Assembly: GCF_008370345.1 (NCBI RefSeq)
Contig: NZ_VTUU01000001.1
Span: 606,223 to 670,222 of the forward strand
DNA: 64,000 bases
Reading direction: 5' to 3'
DNA from: Marinobacter salinexigens
Lineage (GTDB): Bacteria > Pseudomonadota > Gammaproteobacteria > Pseudomonadales > Oleiphilaceae
Shown here: piece by piece, positions 55,575 to 64,000 of the stretch
How positions within the stretch are numbered: the first letter of the stretch is position 1
Layout of the letters: each line of letters begins with the position of its first letter
The notes under the pieces: model-generated
What the model was told of the DNA's origin: nothing
The model's database searches: none
What the model saw: only the letters and a program-made list of their open reading frames with translations
Position numbers and translations under genes: made by a program

Positions 55575-56447
55575 TTATGCAATTTTTGAAGTCTTCACGG
55601 CTGCTGAATGCCAACGATCGAAATGGGCGAGTTCCTCTTCACCAATCCAGCGATTGACGCTCCAGAGATCTGCAACCGGTGCCTGTGTGAAGGGAAGCAG
55701 GTGCAGGTAACCATCGGTACCGAACTCAGGGGTCATGCTTGTGTAATCCAGGCCGCGTTCCGCCTGGGACTGCCAAACGGCTTCCCAACAGGCCTGGTGT
55801 GAGGCCAGCGCTTCGGCATATTCCGGAGCGGCAGGGTGAGGGACCTGAGGGCCCTGATCGTATCCAACCCGTGAGTGGATATGTCTCGCCTGTTGCGCAG
55901 TGCGCAGAATGCTTTCCCACTCAATGTGGGGCAGGCGCTCGCACACGACTGCCCAATGACTGAAGTCGCAGGTGACATCAATGTGTGGAACCTTGTCGAG
56001 AATGGCGATGGTGTTCCATGGGCTGAAGAAACTCCTGCCTCTGTGAGTTTCGAAGCTCACAGGAGTGTTGAGTCGGTCGGCAATATTCTGGGCTTCCGTG
56101 AAGAATCGGACAGAATCTTCAATCGGCCATGCGTCGCAACCGCCCATGACGTTGACGAATTCCGGGACAAGGCCCGTTGTTTCGGCGAGTTTCAGCCTGG
56201 CTTCAAAGTCGTTCAGGTGGTCACTGATGCTGGCGTCACGCCGGGGTACATAGCTGCCTGCAGTGCAGACTTCCTGAATCCACAACAGACCGTTTTCCGT
56301 CAGGGTCCTGCCGAAGGCTTCCGCTTCCTCGGGGGTGTTCGGCACTGGAGCTTCAATGCCGTCAAAATCTGCCGCTTTTACCTGCTTGACCGCATCTGTC
56401 AGGGAACCGTTATGTCCCCAGAGGGTTTTGAACCGTTTTAAGCGCAT
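55575..56447 (-). CDS. TIM-barrel sugar-phosphate isomerase/AP-endonuclease-2-like protein
   Basis: The 290-aa protein shows the xylose-isomerase-like barrel: MRLKRFKTLWGHNGSLTDAVKQVKAADFDGIEAP, then VPEFVNVMGGCDAW, RLNTPVSFETHRGRSFFSPWNTIAIL, HIDVTCDFSHWAVVCERL and ARHIHSRVGYDQGPQ. His, Glu and Asp residues at strand ends would bind a divalent metal. Family members are isomerases, epimerases or dehydratases of small polar compounds. It is the first gene of the operon, 33 bases from the predicted sigma-54 start. Confidence 0.75.
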   Translation of the reverse strand: MRLKRFKTLWGHNGSLTDAVKQVKAADFDGIEAPVPNTPEEAEAFGRTLTENGLLWIQEVCTAGSYVPRRDASISDHLNDFEARLKLAETTGLVPEFVNVMGGCDAWPIEDSVRFFTEAQNIADRLNTPVSFETHRGRSFFSPWNTIAILDKVPHIDVTCDFSHWAVVCERLPHIEWESILRTAQQARHIHSRVGYDQGPQVPHPAAPEYAEALASHQACWEAVWQSQAERGLDYTSMTPEFGTDGYLHLLPFTQAPVADLWSVNRWIGEEELAHFDRWHSAAVKTSKIA

Positions 56448-56490
56448 TGGGTGTCACCGAGCTATGCCATGAAGAATGTATGAAATGCTC

Positions 56491-56506
56491 TGCAACCCCT
56501 GTGCCA
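56491..56506 (-). promoter_or_regulatory. Sigma-54 promoter of the ABC/desaturase operon
   Basis: On the minus strand TGGCAC-AGGGG-TTGCA is a full match to the -24/-12 consensus. RNA would start near 56480, about 33 bases before the first gene. Confidence 0.85.
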
Positions 56507-56529
56507 TAAGCGAAAATGGCCAATATACA

Positions 56530-56545
56530 TACATGCCAGCATGTA
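56530..56545. promoter_or_regulatory. Palindrome upstream of the sigma-54 element
   Basis: TACATGC and GCATGTA form perfect 7-bp arms around CA, about 24-39 bp upstream of the -24 element. It could bind an activator, IHF-independent regulator, or the former LysR protein. Confidence 0.45.
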
Positions 56546-56600
56546 GATGGGGTGTTTTGGGGGTGGAGTAAGAGGTTTGGATGCTAATCAAAGGTGCAGG

Positions 56601-56617
56601 TGCACATGCATAGTGCG
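56601..56617. promoter_or_regulatory. NtrC-like enhancer site
   Basis: TGCAC-ATGCATA-GTGCG matches the NtrC dyad (TGCAC-N7-GTGCA) at nine of ten fixed positions. Its centre is about 129 bp upstream of the predicted RNA start, within the usual enhancer range. Confidence 0.55.
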
Positions 56618-56741
56618 AGATGGTTCACAAAAATGACGAGCCCCAAAGTCCGTTGAGCCACAGCCGAAAAGTGAACCTTTTGGTGTTATTCCCGTGACGT
56701 GAGATTGATTCACCCATTGAATAACAACAAAAGGGAATCCT

Positions 56742-59376
56742 ATGAAGAATCAGAAAACAGCACTTGCGCTGGCCGTTCTGGCTATCCTCGGAGGATGCGG
56801 GGGCGGTGATGGCGAAGGCCCGGTGCCTTCCTCTAGTAGTGTCGCCGGCGACGTCGTCACCAATACGCCAGCCTCGAACACACCTGCCTCCGAAGTGGGC
56901 GGAGATGCTGTGATCCGGGTACTTTCGAACCGTCCTGATCTTATCAGCGCCGGTGACGCGTTGATCGAAATTGAAATCGCCGAGCCAGAAAGCCAGGCCG
57001 GCGCTCAACTCTACCTGAACGGAGCGAGGGTTCATCCGGATCTTGTTGCGGTAGCTGATCGCGAAGGCGTGAGCCGTGCGTTAATCGATGGTCTCGCATT
57101 GGGGGAAAATGAACTGCGTCTGGTTCTGCCTGGCCATGGTGTGGTCACCAAAACCATTATTAACCATCCCGCTGGCGGGCCTGTCTTTTCCGGCCCACAG
57201 GTCCAGCCCTGGACCTGCACCAACGCCGCCGCGATAGATGCGCAGTGTAATCAGGCGCCGGACTATGAAATCAAATACGTCCCTGCCTCGGTGTTTGATC
57301 AGTACATGGCAAATTTTGATCCCCAGTCTCCGGGGATTCCGGATGCATTCGTTGCCTACGATCCCGCTAACCCGCCCGCGGAGGAGGATATTGCGACGGT
57401 TACCACCGATGAGGGGGTGACAGTGCCGTTTATAGTCCGGGTTGAACGGGGTGTCTTGAACCGGGATCGCTACCAGATTATGTCCCTTTACCAGCCCGAT
57501 ACATCCTGGGATGGCACCCGGCCGCAAGAGCAATGGAACGGCAAGGTTCTGGTTCATCACGGCGGGAATGTCGGTGTCAGCTTTGCCATGGGCAATCCGC
57601 CCAACGGCGACATCGCCGGCACAGCTCCGGACGGGTTTGAGGTGCTGCTGGGGGATAGTATCTCGGTGGCCTTGTCCAAAGGCTTTGTTACGTTGTCCAC
57701 CGCGCAGGCAAACCTTGGCCATAACGTGAATCTGGTGACTGCGGCAGAATCCCTGGTAATGGCCAAGGAACGCATTGTCGAGCAGTACGGGCCAATCCGG
57801 TACACCATCGGAACGGGATGTTCAGGCGGTTCCATTGCACAGCAACACATTGCCAATGCTTATCCTGGTATTTATCAGGGATTGATTGTGCAGTGTTCCT
57901 ATCCGGATGTGTGGACCACCGCAACGCAGTTTGCGGACTACAACCTGCTCAACAACTACTTCGGAGCTCAGGTGCCTGAGTCCCCTGAGGATCTGACATC
58001 GTTCCTGGAAAAACTGCTGACATCAGAATATCTCGCGTTGCAGTGGCCAGCGTTGTACGGCCATCTGCCGATTAATCCTATCGCCTCAGATCTCGCCTTT
58101 TTCCCCTCTGCCTTCCCCGATCAGAAACTGCCCGGGGCTGAATGGTAAGGCCGAAGTGTATGACAAACAGGAGCGCCCGGATGGCCTGCGCTGCGGTTTG
58201 ATCGACTATATGAAAACCCAGTTCGGCATACGTACTCCAGAGGTCTGGTCCCCCAATGAGCAATTGCTGTCACGGGGATTCACCGGGATACCACTGGATA
58301 ACGTTGGTGTGCAGTATGGTTTGCGAGCGCTGCAGGATGGTGTCATTACCGCAGACCAATTCCTGGCCGTTAACCGGGAAATCGGTGGCTTCGATGTGGA
58401 TATCGACTACCAGCAAGGGCGCACGGTTGCTGATCCTGAAGCGCTGACCAATGCTTACCGCACAGGTGCAATCAACACGGCGGAACATCTGTCGAACGTT
58501 CCGATTATTGACCTGCGGGGCCCTGATCCGGGTATCGCCCATGATGCCTACCACTCGTGGCAGACACGAGCGCGACTGCAGAAAACTCAGGGGCATTCCC
58601 GCAATCACACCATCTGGTACGGCGCCTTCCCGCTGGCGGGCGATACCATCTACACCACCGAAGCGCTCTATGTAATGGACGACTGGCTGTCCAATGTTGA
58701 AGAAGATGCCAGTAGCGGCTCCGTGGCGGACAAAGTGATTGCCAACAAACCTCTGGAAGCCCGCGATCGGTGCCTGCCAGTGTCTTCGTTGCTCAGCGAG
58801 CACGGCCCATTTGTGCCCTATACGGGTAACCTGCTGACGCCTGACCCTACGTGGAACCAGGCGGATATGTTGTCCTTCCCTGAATTGCCTGCGGAGCTTG
58901 GCCAGATTCTGGACATCGCTACAGGGCAGGTGTGTGGTCTGGACCTGGGCGAACTGGGGCTTCCCGATATCATTGCAGATCCGTTAAGCCCGCTGACGGA
59001 TACTGTCGTGTCCGTTCAGCAACTGTTGGTTCAGACCCGATTTGGCACACCGCGCACCGTCGCGGGCGATGACATCACGACCCTGAACAACAAGTGTCAG
59101 CTCAAGCCGGTGGATCCGGCAGACTACCCGACGAATCTGCTGAATGGCACCTATGACTCGGAAGCAATGGCGAGGGAAGTGGCGAAAATCTTCCCGGACG
59201 GCGTCTGCGATTACAGCAAGCCGCCCGTGGGTGAGGTGCCCACAGTGACCTGGCTGCAATACGGTGATGAGTCCGAGCGGGTGATCGGGGGCGAACCGCT
59301 GCCAGAGCACGAAAAGTCTGTATCGGGCTGGGCGGCGCCGTCGTTTGAGGTGAGTCTGTCGCCGGGCACCGATTGA
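56742..59376 (+). pseudogene. Frameshifted exported DUF6351-like hydrolase
   Basis: Two adjacent frames, 56742-58148 and about 58132-59376, together read as one protein of roughly 878 aa. The first has a lipobox-like N-terminus (ALAVLAILGGC), a beta-rich domain (DAVIRVLSNRPDLISAGDALIEIEI) and the nucleophile elbow IGTGCSGGSIAQQHIANAYPG. The second continues with DLRGPDPGIAHDAYHSWQTRARL, which may hold the acid and base. The frame is lost in CCCGGGG at 58131-58137: removing one G restores PGLNGKAEVYD and joins both halves. The pattern recalls DUF6351/tannase-like secreted proteins. It is a real recent mutation, a sequencing error, or phase variation at a short G run. Confidence 0.7.
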
Positions 59377-59391
59377 AGACCTGTGCCAGAG

Positions 59392-59425
59392 GCCCGCGCC
59401 TCAGGGGCTAACCTGAGGCGCGGGC
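59392..59425. terminator. Long hairpin between converging genes
   Basis: Perfect 14-bp arms (59392-59405 and 59412-59425) around a 6-base loop. It covers the last codons of the MocR-type gene and has no T tract, so it may act as a bidirectional terminator or RNA-end protector. Confidence 0.55.
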
Positions 59426-60853
59426 AATTCCTTCGGCCAGTGCCACAACACAGTCATCAATTTGGCGATTGGTGGCACTGGCAAATCCCATCACCAGGCC
59501 AGTGCGGGCCGCCTCCCCAAGAAAGTGTGCACTCAGCGGTGCGCTGCCAAACCCTCGGGTTCGTAACCACTGGTGTATGGCCGTATCGTCGAACCTTCCT
59601 TCCAGCACCAGGTGCATCCCTGCGCTCTCTGCCACCGGGCTGAGTTGGCTTCCCAGGGTGTCGGATACCCGCTGCTGGAAATAAATCCACTTGTCCCTGT
59701 AAAGCTGGCGCATGCGCCGCAGGTGACGGGTGAATTGCCCACTTTCGATAAACTCTGCAATGGTGGCCTGAGTGATAAGGGACGATTCCCCGCCGCTGAT
59801 CTGTTTCGCCCATAACAGGGGCTCTACAGCGGGCTCCGGCACCACAAGGTAGCCCACGCGCAGGCCTGGCATCAGGGTTTTGCTGAAACTGCCCACGTAC
59901 AGAACCGGCGCATTATCGAACATGCCCTGAATGGCTGCGAAGGGCTTGTTGAAAAAATGAAACTCACTGTCGTAGTCGTCCTCAATAATCCAGCAATTGT
60001 TTTGCTGAGCCCATTGCACCAGGGCCATACGCTGGGAGAGATCGAGAATGCCGCCCATCGGGTATTGATGAGTGGGTGTGCAGGACAATAGCTTTGCGGG
60101 TCCGAGCCCGGCCAGCGCATCCACATCGAGAACCTGATTCCTGAGCGGTACCGGCACCAGAGGGTTACCATGGCGGCCGAGGGCATAGCGGGCACCCCGG
60201 TACCCCGGGTTTTCGCACAGAATCCTGTCGCCGGGCTCCAGAAAGACATCGGCAATGAGCGAGAGTGCCTGTTGAGCACCGTTGGTAATGATGACCTGGC
60301 TTTCGTTGCAGCGAACCCCACGGGACGTTCTGAGGTAGCTGGCAATCGCCGAGCGCAGGGGCTGGTATCCCTGAATGCTGTCATAGCCGCGCAACACGCG
60401 ACGGCTTTCCTGGTGATGAAGAATCCGGTTCCATGCCTTTATCGGAAACTCGTCCAGATCAGGTAATCCCGGCTGGAAGGGGAGGTTGGCATCGGCATTG
60501 AGCCGAAGCTTGTCACGAGGGTAATCCGGCAAGGAAGGAAGCGATCTGGAGGCGCCCGGGGAGGGTATCCGTTCGGGCTGGGCGGTCTCACCTGCCGGGT
60601 TAATCGCCCTGCCGATATCCTGGTGCACAAAGATGCCTTTGCCTGCGCGGCTTTGTAGAAAACCCTCGGCCTTGAGCTGCTCATAAACAGCATTCACTGT
60701 ATTTCGACTGATTCCCAGATCCATCGCCATCTGCCTGCTTGAGGGAAGGCGACTGCCAGGCAGATAACGTTGGTGGAGTATGCGCTGGGACAGTTGTTGG
60801 TAAAGCTGCTGCTGGAGCGATGAGGCGTTGTTGAGCTGTATGTCGTTTATCAT
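59408..60853 (-). CDS. MocR/PdxR-type GntR regulator with aminotransferase domain
   Basis: Start 60853 (MINDIQLNNASS) is used; 60868 is an alternative. Residues about 20-85 are a GntR winged helix (RILHQRYLPGSRLPSSRQMAMDLGISRNTVNAVYEQLKAEGFLQSRAGKGIFV). The rest is a fold-type I aminotransferase-like domain: QVIITNGAQQALSLIADVF, WIIEDDYDSEFHF, and LYVGSFSKTLMPGLRVGYLV with the PLP lysine in SFSKT. Such proteins bind PLP and control vitamin B6 or amino-acid genes. It is divergent from a PNPOx-like gene, a common pairing for this family. Confidence 0.87.
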   Translation of the reverse strand: MINDIQLNNASSLQQQLYQQLSQRILHQRYLPGSRLPSSRQMAMDLGISRNTVNAVYEQLKAEGFLQSRAGKGIFVHQDIGRAINPAGETAQPERIPSPGASRSLPSLPDYPRDKLRLNADANLPFQPGLPDLDEFPIKAWNRILHHQESRRVLRGYDSIQGYQPLRSAIASYLRTSRGVRCNESQVIITNGAQQALSLIADVFLEPGDRILCENPGYRGARYALGRHGNPLVPVPLRNQVLDVDALAGLGPAKLLSCTPTHQYPMGGILDLSQRMALVQWAQQNNCWIIEDDYDSEFHFFNKPFAAIQGMFDNAPVLYVGSFSKTLMPGLRVGYLVVPEPAVEPLLWAKQISGGESSLITQATIAEFIESGQFTRHLRRMRQLYRDKWIYFQQRVSDTLGSQLSPVAESAGMHLVLEGRFDDTAIHQWLRTRGFGSAPLSAHFLGEAARTGLVMGFASATNRQIDDCVVALAEGIARASG

Positions 60854-60917
60854 GTCAGCTGGCCCCATAAAAATGTAGAAAGTGGATCTTAATATGGTAT
60901 CAGTGTTGTCCTTTAAT

Positions 60918-60946
60918 AGAACTCTGTTTGTTGTCATCAGAGTTCT
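60918..60946. promoter_or_regulatory. Inverted repeat in the mocR/PNPOx-like divergent region
   Basis: AGAACTCTG (60918-60926) and CAGAGTTCT (60938-60946) form 9-bp arms with an 11-base spacer. It lies 12 bases before the PNPOx-like start codon, so it may be an operator for the MocR-type protein or an mRNA leader hairpin affecting its ribosome site. Confidence 0.5.
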
Positions 60947-60957
60947 GGGAGCATGTG

Positions 60958-61575
60958 ATGAAATCAGTGGAAAACGCCGCCGATCAACAACCCGCCCTGG
61001 CCGTGTGCCCGCGCAGCAGGGTGAAGCGGGCGGCGCAACGCGCCAGCTATGAACGGGCTCCGGCTTATGCCCTGATTGACCGCCTGAAAACGGCCCATAT
61101 TGCCTTTGTAGAGGATGGCGAACCGCGGATTGTGCCAATGACCGCCTGGCGCCATGGGGACGATGTCTACCTGCACTGCCTTAATGGCGGGAGAATGTCC
61201 AAGGTACTGGCCTCAGGCGCATTACTGTGTCTGTCGTTCGCCGTAACCAATGAATGGGTGATGACAAAGTCCGCCTACCACCACAGTGCCAACTATGAGT
61301 CGCTGGTCTTGTTCGGCAAGGCTATCCAGATTACCGATAACAGTGAGTTTGATGAAGCGTTCGAGGCGGTCATCAATCAGTTGGAGGCAGGTCGTTGGGA
61401 TCAGGTAAGGCCACCGAATACCCGGGAGCGCAAAGCGACTGCGCTGTTTCGGATACCGATTGAAGAGGGGGCCTTCAAAAGCCGCACCGGAGGCCCTGTC
61501 GAAGAACCTGCAGATATGGATTTGCCTGTCTGGAACGGGACGCTATCAGCGATAGATGGGAAGCAAAGCAAATGA
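60958..61575 (+). CDS. Pyridoxamine-5'-phosphate-oxidase-like flavin protein
   Basis: GGGAG sets ATG 60958, giving 205 aa. RSRVKRAAQRASYERAPAYALIDRLKTAHIAFVEDGEPRIVPMTAWRHGDDVYLHCLNGGRMSKVL matches the NimA/PNPOx-like split-barrel family that binds FMN or F420-type cofactors. ESLVLFGKAIQITDNSEFDEAFEAVINQLEAGRW is the typical later strand and helix. It is cytoplasmic and probably a flavin reductase or vitamin B6-linked enzyme. The divergent MocR-type regulator is its likely controller. Confidence 0.8.
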   Translation: MKSVENAADQQPALAVCPRSRVKRAAQRASYERAPAYALIDRLKTAHIAFVEDGEPRIVPMTAWRHGDDVYLHCLNGGRMSKVLASGALLCLSFAVTNEWVMTKSAYHHSANYESLVLFGKAIQITDNSEFDEAFEAVINQLEAGRWDQVRPPNTRERKATALFRIPIEEGAFKSRTGGPVEEPADMDLPVWNGTLSAIDGKQSK

Positions 61576-61668
61576 TTTGTCTGTAAAAGTTCTTATCTTC
61601 TTTCTATACTCTGGCGCTAGGAAACTCGCAATTGTAACGATCAAAAAAGAACCAGAAGGTGCAGAACT

Positions 61669-62901
61669 GTGGGCGGTCAAATGGGTAAGGGTATGCTTGC
61701 AGGCGATGCTCATAAATCGGCCCGTTTGCCGGTAGTGGGCAATGAGGTTGATAGCAGCATCAGCGTCGAAGAGTTTACGGGGTACAACCAATTGGTTTCT
61801 ACCTTGTATCGCTGCTTGCACACCAACGATGGCTTTCAACCTTTCTTCGATGAGTTCTGTGCCCGGTTCCGGGCACTTCAGGGCGGAATTCTTGCCCTGA
61901 CCAGCGCTCCGCTCAGAATGCGGTATGGCTGGACGTTTGGCTACCCTGAAGGGTTTGAGCAGTGGTTCGTGAACAGCGATTTGCCCCAGCAGGATGCTGC
62001 GCTGTTGCGATTCAGCTCTCTACCGCCGCGCAAGTTCGACTCTCTTGCCGAATGTGATCCTGAGTTTGATCTTCGTCAGATACTGACTGATGCATCGCTG
62101 GAATGGGTAGAGCAGATCGGCCTTGGAGACAGCGCCGGGATGCTGATCAGTAAGGATGACGATTCCCGGATCGTTTTTCTCGCTAACCGGCACCGGAGCG
62201 AGGGGCCATACTCGCAGAAGGAACTTCTGCAGATGAATATGCTGGCCCCGCATATCGAGAATGCGGTGGACCTGTTCCATAAGCTGTATCACTCCCGCAC
62301 GAGCAATGAAACGCTGACCATGGCTCTGGATCGGGTTAATAAACCCATGGTCGTGTTCAACGAAATGGCACGAATAGTCCAGTGCAATGCCGCGGCGGAA
62401 TCCATTCTGCGTTCTCACCCGAGGCTGTTCGTAGACGACCAGGAGGATTCCCGGTTACAGAGTCGGGATGCGGGCTTTAACCGAAAACTCAATGACGCCA
62501 TTATCACGAGTATCTTTAACGCCCGGGACGGTGTACAGGACATCATCACACTGTTTGATGAAGCGGATGATGAACGTATAGCGATTTGTATCACGCCGCT
62601 GGCCATGGGGGAGCGTGAAAACGGAGAAGCGACCGGGCGCTACGGTGCGCTTGCCGAAGTCATCCCCTTTACGGTTACGGCGCCACCGGATATCGACAAA
62701 CTGTGTGAGTTGTTCCAGTGCACACGCAGTGAGGCCCGTATAGCAGGACAGTTGATGCAGGGTGCATCTATCAATGAGATTGCGGAATCAGAGCATTTGT
62801 CGGTACACACGGTTCGTGATTACGTTAAAAGCCTGCTTTCCAAAAATGGCTACCGCCGGCAGGCAGAACTGGTGGGTGCTCTGGTTCGTGCGTTGGGGTG
62901 A
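61669..62901 (+). CDS. LuxR-type (HTH) transcriptional regulator
   Basis: GTG 61669 with AAGG ahead gives 410 aa. A PAS-like or GAF-like sensory region fills about 30-330 (YNQLVSTLYRCLHTNDGFQPFFDEFCARF, MALDRVNKPMVVFNEMARIVQCNAAAESIL). The C-terminus is a LuxR/GerE helix-turn-helix: LFQCTRSEARIAGQLMQGASINEIAESEHLSVHTVRDYVKSLLSKNGYRRQAELVGALV. The ligand is unknown. The next gene encodes a similar protein and overlaps this stop by four bases (GTGA), so the two are translated together. Confidence 0.8.
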   Translation: MGGQMGKGMLAGDAHKSARLPVVGNEVDSSISVEEFTGYNQLVSTLYRCLHTNDGFQPFFDEFCARFRALQGGILALTSAPLRMRYGWTFGYPEGFEQWFVNSDLPQQDAALLRFSSLPPRKFDSLAECDPEFDLRQILTDASLEWVEQIGLGDSAGMLISKDDDSRIVFLANRHRSEGPYSQKELLQMNMLAPHIENAVDLFHKLYHSRTSNETLTMALDRVNKPMVVFNEMARIVQCNAAAESILRSHPRLFVDDQEDSRLQSRDAGFNRKLNDAIITSIFNARDGVQDIITLFDEADDERIAICITPLAMGERENGEATGRYGALAEVIPFTVTAPPDIDKLCELFQCTRSEARIAGQLMQGASINEIAESEHLSVHTVRDYVKSLLSKNGYRRQAELVGALVRALG

Positions 62902-64000
62902 TTTTGGTTAACGATCCTGCCTTGCTACAAACGCTGTACAGCTCGCTGACTGACCGTCAAGGATTTCACGGGTTTCTCGAACAATTGACGGAAGCAGCAA
63001 ATGGCTGTGCCGCGCAATTGGTGGTTATCCGCAAGCAACCGTTGCGGATTGATCACCTATGGCACCATGGCTTGTCCGACGAGTTTCTGGGCTGGTATCT
63101 GGATAACAACATGATTGCCCAGGATGTTGTTTCCAATCATGCAATCCATCAGCCGCCAGGCTTCTTCCAGTCCGCACTGGCACTGTTGCCGGAAAGCAAT
63201 GTTGATGAAGATTACGATAAGTGGGAAAACGATCAGGACATGCTCGATAGTGCCTGGTTTGTGGTTCATTCAACCCAATCCCACTGTCACGTCCTGACCA
63301 TTCAGCGCACGGTTAGCCAGGGGCCTTATCTTGCCGAAGAGCTGAAAGCGCTTGACCGGTTGGTACCGTTTATCCGCCAGGCGGTGCAGATGTATCGGCA
63401 GCTCAGTGAACAGAGACTGGCCGCCAGTTCTCTCTCTGCGGTTATTGATGTATTGCCCGATGCGACGTTTATCCTGGACGACCAGGCTTTGATTCTGCAC
63501 TCGAACCGCGCGGCCAGGTCCCTGGTCAAAAAGGAAACCTGCCTGAAGATCTCGGACCAGCGGCTGAGTTTTGGGGAAAAGGACGTGCAGGACTCTTTTC
63601 TCAGATCTTCCATACAGGTGGTTCGTTCCAGCCATCTTGCTGATGCTGACTATCGGACGGATCTGCTGATTCTGCAACGGGAGACGCGCAGGCCTCTGTT
63701 ACTGGCAATTCGCCCCATTGAAAGCAGCGAGTTGCTGGCCGGCGGTGCGCTGGTCACGGTGTATGACCCTGAGCAGCGGGCACTCCCCAGTGCTGACCTG
63801 ATTGCGGGTTACTTCAATCTCTCACCCATGGAGGCGCAGCTGTGTGCAGACCTGGTGGCTGGACTGAGCCTGAAAGAGGTGGCCGCTCTGCGCCACCGAA
63901 GCGAATCCACGCTGCGCACGTACCTGAAACAGGTTTTTGCTAAAACCGGTTACCACCGTCAGGGTGAACTGGTCAGCGGGATTCTGTCGGCTTTGCTGCA
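62898..64000 (+). CDS. Second LuxR-type regulator (3' end outside window)
   Basis: GTG at 62898 overlaps the upstream stop as GTGA, and the frame is open to the window end (367 codons). It shares the layout of its neighbour: LLQTLYSSLTDRQGFHGFLEQLTEAANGC at the N-terminus and a PAS-like part, AVIDVLPDATFILDDQALILHSNRAARSLV. The helix-turn-helix is FNLSPMEAQLCADLVAGLSLKEVAALRHRSESTLRTYLKQVFAKTGYHRQGELVSGILSALL. The two probably arose by duplication and may work as a pair. Only a few C-terminal residues are likely missing. Confidence 0.8.
   Translation, partial: MILVNDPALLQTLYSSLTDRQGFHGFLEQLTEAANGCAAQLVVIRKQPLRIDHLWHHGLSDEFLGWYLDNNMIAQDVVSNHAIHQPPGFFQSALALLPESNVDEDYDKWENDQDMLDSAWFVVHSTQSHCHVLTIQRTVSQGPYLAEELKALDRLVPFIRQAVQMYRQLSEQRLAASSLSAVIDVLPDATFILDDQALILHSNRAARSLVKKETCLKISDQRLSFGEKDVQDSFLRSSIQVVRSSHLADADYRTDLLILQRETRRPLLLAIRPIESSELLAGGALVTVYDPEQRALPSADLIAGYFNLSPMEAQLCADLVAGLSLKEVAALRHRSESTLRTYLKQVFAKTGYHRQGELVSGILSALL

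Overview
The window reads as ordinary chromosome of a marine gammaproteobacterium, most like Marinobacter. This is inferred from overall gene content and moderately high GC, not from any search. Support includes a FadH-type dienoyl-CoA reductase, an acyl-CoA ligase, OvoA, RND and HlyD/FUSC-type efflux systems, several chemoreceptors, an EAL-domain protein, and a mix of sigma-54, sigma-28 and PhoB-type promoter signatures. No rRNA, tRNA, CRISPR array, phage or insertion sequence was found. Nearly all of the window is coding.

Layout. 0-5.2 kb: end of an alpha/beta hydrolase, a small membrane protein, a nucleoside deoxyribosyltransferase, a DUF2780-type exported protein, a lipoprotein/secreted-hydrolase pair, DUF3010, DJ-1/PfpI and ribbon-helix-helix proteins. 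5.2-11 kb: a porin behind a candidate Pho box, an acyl-CoA ligase, and a TetR regulator divergent from fadH. 11-14.4 kb: an AT-richer locus with a flavin-dependent halogenase, a DUF6445-type oxygenase-like protein and a tyrosine-rich PEP-CTERM protein. 14.5-21.2 kb: DUF3185, a hydrolase, a thioredoxin-like/chemoreceptor pair, adenine deaminase and a large exported LVIVD/PA-domain protein. 21.6-28.5 kb: an RND efflux pair and two exported proteins of unknown role. 28.6-34.5 kb: a PAS-PAS chemoreceptor behind a near-perfect sigma-28 promoter, mtgA, and a CdaR regulator/GntP permease/glycerate kinase module. 34.5-41 kb: a 7TM-EAL protein, an unrecognised Rossmann-type protein, an HPP membrane protein and a large unknown membrane protein. 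41-46.7 kb: a codB-pucR-codA cytosine operon divergent from ovoA. 46.7-49.3 kb: a marR-hlyD-FUSC operon. 49.3-50.6 kb: three 101-bp repeats, each with a perfect DnaA box, around a ytoQ-like gene. 50.6-56.4 kb: a seven-gene operon (TIM-barrel protein, membrane di-iron desaturase/hydroxylase, ABC permease, binding protein, ATPase, metallo-beta-lactamase-fold hydrolase, truncated LysR). 56.7-59.4 kb: a frameshifted exported hydrolase. 59.4-64 kb: a MocR/PdxR regulator divergent from a PNPOx-like protein, then two overlapping LuxR-type regulators, the second running off the window end.

How it fits together. The cytosine operon and the seven-gene ABC/desaturase operon each carry a sigma-54 -24/-12 element, with a GCAC-N7-GTGC site (the NtrC core) about 100-136 bp upstream of the -24. 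This suggests both are nitrogen-limitation operons, and that the uncharacterised ABC/desaturase cluster takes up and breaks down a nitrogen-containing compound. The most unusual non-coding signal is the set of three equal-length DnaA-box repeats next to a truncated LysR gene. The halogenase locus, with a tyrosine-rich exported protein beside it, is the most interesting enzymatic context.
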